In this document: piece after piece, positions 61,875-64,000 of the stretch
Layout of the letters: the number at the start of each line of letters is the position of its first letter
Position numbering within the stretch: the first letter of the stretch is position 1
Assembly: GCA_007375735.1 (NCBI GenBank)
Contig: VMEW01000005.1
Coordinates: 1-64,000, forward strand
Length of the DNA stretch: 64,000 nucleotides
From: Candidatus Peregrinibacteria bacterium Greene0416_19
GTDB taxonomy: Bacteria > Patescibacteriota > Gracilibacteria > Peribacterales > Peribacteraceae
Direction: 5' to 3'
The notes under the pieces: generated by a model
Told to the model about the DNA's origin: nothing
Database searches by the model: none
What the model saw: only the letters and a program-made list of their open reading frames with translations
Translations under genes and position numbers: made by a program

Positions 61875-63815
61875 ATGTCGCCACTTACCACTGACCAAAT
61901 CCGCACATCCTACCTCGAATTTTTCGCGGCCCGCGGTCATGCCGTCATTCCGAGCGCGTCGCTGCTGCCGGAGAACGATCCCACCACCCTCTTCACCGGC
62001 TCGGGGATGCAGCCGATGCTCCCCTATCTGCTCGGCGAGAAGCATCCGCTGGGCAAGCGCATCGCGGACAGCCAGAAGAGTTTCCGGTCGGTGGATATAG
62101 AGGAGGTGGGCGACAACCGGCACACCACCTTCTTCGAGATGCTGGGGAACTGGAGTTTGGGGGATTACTTCAAGGCCGAGCAGATCCCGTGGATGTTCGA
62201 GTGGCTGACGAAAGAGCTGAAACTTGATCCGCAGCGGATCTTCGTGACGGTCTTCCGCGGTAACGACGTGATCCCTCGCGATGATGTGTCGGTACGCTCA
62301 TGGAAAGAGGTGTTCAAGAAGATCGGAATCGATGCTATGGACGTCGACCTTGCGGAGAAGAACGGAATGCGGAACGGCCGCATCTTCTATTATGACGAAA
62401 AAAAGAACTGGTGGAGCCGCGCCGGCGAGCCGGCGAAGATGCCGGTGGGCGAACCCGGCGGTCCGGACTCAGAGATGTTCTGGGACTTCGGCGCGGAGCG
62501 GCAGCTGCACGAGCAGTCGGCATGGAAGGACCGGCCGTGCCACGTGAACTGCGACTGCGGCCGGTTCCTGGAGATCGGGAACAACGTCTTCATGGAGTAC
62601 CTGAAGACCGGCAACGGGTTTGAGAAGCTCGCGCAGCAGAACGTCGACTTCGGCGGCGGGCTCGAGCGCATCGCGGCTGCGCTGAACGACGATCCCGATG
62701 TATTTTTGATCGATGCGTTTGCCGGGGTCAGGAAGGTACTCGAGGAGCTTTGCGGCAAACGGTACGGCGCGGTGGATGGAGAAACACGCGCGTTCCGGAT
62801 CGTGATGGATCACCTCCGCGCGTGCACGTTCCTCACCGCCGACGGCGCGCCGCCAAGCAATAAAGATCAGGGCTACTTCACACGCCGCATGTTGCGACGG
62901 GCCATCCGCTTCGCCAGCACGCTCGGGCTCATACAGAACGTGGCTCCGCGCGTGGCCGCCGCGGTGATCGAGACGTACGCGCGCTCGTATCCGCTGCTCA
63001 GACAGAAGGAAGCGATGATTCTCGATACCTTCGACGCGGAAGAAGCGCAGTTTCGTCGCACCCTCATGAAGGGCGAGCGCGAGCTCACCGACTATCTCTC
63101 CGCGCATGACACGATCGACGGCGCGAAGGCGTTCTACTTCTTCGAAACCTACGGCTTCCCGCTCGAGCTCACGCAGGAACTGCTCGCTGAGCGCGGGAAG
63201 ACCATCGAGAAGCCGGCGTCATTCGATGCCGCGCGGACCGAGCACCAGGACATCAGCCGCACCGCGTCCGCCGGCAAGTTCAAGGGCGGACTCGCCGATC
63301 ATTCAGCAGCGACGACCAAGCTCCATACCGCCACGCACCTCTTGAACGCGGCGCTGCGGAAGGTCCTCGGTGATCATGTGTGGCAGAAAGGTTCGAACAT
63401 CACCGCCGAGCGCCTGCGGTTCGACTTCTCGCACCCGGACAAGATGACGCCGGAGCAGATCGCCGAAGTCGAGCGGCTGGTGAACGAAGCGATCAAGGCC
63501 GATCTTCCCGTCGCGTATCACCTGACGACCGTCGACGGCGCGAAGAAGGAAGGCGCGATCGGGGTATTCGACGAGCGGTATGCTTCGATGGCACTCAGCA
63601 CAGGTGCGAGCGAAGTGAAAGTCTACGTGATCGGGCATGAAAAAAAGAGATCGGTGTTCAGCAAAGAAATCTGCGGAGGCCCCCACGTGGCACGGACGGG
63701 GATGATCGGCGGTTTCAAGATCCAGAAGGAGGAGAGCTGCGGGGCGGGCACCAGGAGAATAAAGGCTGTTGTTGCAGGGGGATCGGAGGAAGTTGAAGTG
63801 GCTGGGGAAGAATGA
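61875..63815 (+). CDS. alaS: Alanyl-tRNA synthetase lacking the C-Ala domain
   Basis: Charges tRNA-Ala. 646 aa against about 870 in most bacteria. Class II catalytic core: TSYLEFFAARGHAVIPSASL, FTGSGMQPMLPYL, DVDLAEKNGMRNGR, VDFGGGLERIAAAL; editing domain with KLHTATHLLNAALRKVLG (HxxxH) and EICGGPHVARTG (CxxxH). Translation ends soon after, so the C-terminal tRNA-elbow-binding/dimerisation domain is missing. TAGAAT (61861-61866) is 8 nt before the ATG. The stop overlaps the next gene (ATGA). Confidence 0.95.
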   Translation: MSPLTTDQIRTSYLEFFAARGHAVIPSASLLPENDPTTLFTGSGMQPMLPYLLGEKHPLGKRIADSQKSFRSVDIEEVGDNRHTTFFEMLGNWSLGDYFKAEQIPWMFEWLTKELKLDPQRIFVTVFRGNDVIPRDDVSVRSWKEVFKKIGIDAMDVDLAEKNGMRNGRIFYYDEKKNWWSRAGEPAKMPVGEPGGPDSEMFWDFGAERQLHEQSAWKDRPCHVNCDCGRFLEIGNNVFMEYLKTGNGFEKLAQQNVDFGGGLERIAAALNDDPDVFLIDAFAGVRKVLEELCGKRYGAVDGETRAFRIVMDHLRACTFLTADGAPPSNKDQGYFTRRMLRRAIRFASTLGLIQNVAPRVAAAVIETYARSYPLLRQKEAMILDTFDAEEAQFRRTLMKGERELTDYLSAHDTIDGAKAFYFFETYGFPLELTQELLAERGKTIEKPASFDAARTEHQDISRTASAGKFKGGLADHSAATTKLHTATHLLNAALRKVLGDHVWQKGSNITAERLRFDFSHPDKMTPEQIAEVERLVNEAIKADLPVAYHLTTVDGAKKEGAIGVFDERYASMALSTGASEVKVYVIGHEKKRSVFSKEICGGPHVARTGMIGGFKIQKEESCGAGTRRIKAVVAGGSEEVEVAGEE

Positions 63816-64000
63816 GCTACAATGAGCTTGTGCGCCGAGGCAGTCTCTTCCCCCTGTTGCTCCTCATCGTCCCCGCCATGACGGAGGCCGCGGAGGTGAC
63901 GACCTGGGACTTCCGCAATGCGCAAGTTCCCGCCAACTTCGATGCTCATGGAATAACCGCCACACCCGGACAAGATGGATTGAGGCTGCAGACAACCGAC
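63812..64000 (+). CDS. Secreted protein, N-terminal part only
   Basis: Starts at ATG 63812 inside the alaS stop and is open to the window edge (63 codons). MSYNELVRRGSLFPLLLLIV then PAMTEAAE is a signal peptide; the mature start VTTWDFRNAQVPANFDAHGI may be beta-rich. Function cannot be judged from this part. Overlap implies cotranslation with alaS. Confidence 0.65.
   Translation, partial: MSYNELVRRGSLFPLLLLIVPAMTEAAEVTTWDFRNAQVPANFDAHGITATPGQDGLRLQTTD

Overview
The window is about 64 kb of bacterial chromosome. It has a moderately GC-rich background and one clearly AT-richer island near the left end. The standard genetic code is in use: TGA ends several genes in tight ATGA overlaps. Short intergenic distances, few Shine-Dalgarno sequences, S-layer-homology (SLH) surface proteins, an alanyl-tRNA synthetase without its C-terminal domain, many unrecognised genes and several unusual domain fusions suggest a Patescibacteria/CPR-like lineage, perhaps Peregrinibacteria/Peribacteria. 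That placement is an inference; no rRNA or ribosomal protein gene is present to test it.

Layout. 1-9.8 kb: a large serine recombinase (cut by the left edge) beside an AT-rich defence island. The island carries an XRE regulator, a Vsr-cytosine methyltransferase fusion, a GHKL/MutL-like ATPase, a Z1 helicase, a PD-(D/E)XK (DUF4420-type) protein and an unknown protein. Recombinase-derived 86-bp inverted repeats bound it. 9.8-13 kb: a degenerate PdxS-PdxT fusion, a FecR-domain secreted protein and a Fic protein with an operator-like promoter. 13.2-16.8 kb: pstSCAB phosphate importer. 17-24 kb: recQ, a RecB-like nuclease, a ZIP transporter, an SLH protein and tRNA-Arg(TCG). 24.2-29.2 kb: two carbonic-anhydrase-like proteins and a serA-like dehydrogenase behind a Ser/Cys-rich leader-peptide attenuator. 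29.2-34 kb: a tiny Lys-rich peptide gene and riboflavin genes (ribBA, ribH, ribE). ribE is interrupted in frame by a mobile element encoding a DUF559 nuclease. 34-43 kb: uvrA, a Nudix hydrolase, a RelA/SpoT-like protein fused to a ten-helix EamA-type transporter domain, and three unknown genes. 43-49 kb: ileS with two inserted histidine-phosphatase domains, a small membrane protein and a methyltransferase. 49.4-52.1 kb: tmRNA, a GIY-YIG nuclease next to repeats and the AbiE toxin-antitoxin pair. 52-64 kb: DoxX-like protein, DEAD-box helicase, DHH-like protein, a probable ACT-domain regulator divergent from metE, msrB, an EF-hand-containing histidine kinase with an RsbW-like ATPase, alaS and the start of a secreted protein.

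Themes. (1) Small palindromic or TIR-bearing elements are frequent. Two families have several members here (CCAGCCCCCACCCCC-type and CCTCACCCTA-type), and some are tolerated inside genes (ribE, uvrA). (2) Around twenty genes have a -10-like hexamer only 6-9 nt before the start codon, so leaderless mRNAs look common; this also decided many of the start codons chosen here. (3) Several single polypeptides join domains that are normally separate (Vsr-Dcm, PdxS-PdxT, RibE-DUF559, RelA-EamA, IleRS with two phosphatases). (4) Local regulation can be read from DNA: the serA attenuator, and palindromes at the promoters of the XRE regulator, fic, abiE and the ACT regulator/metE.
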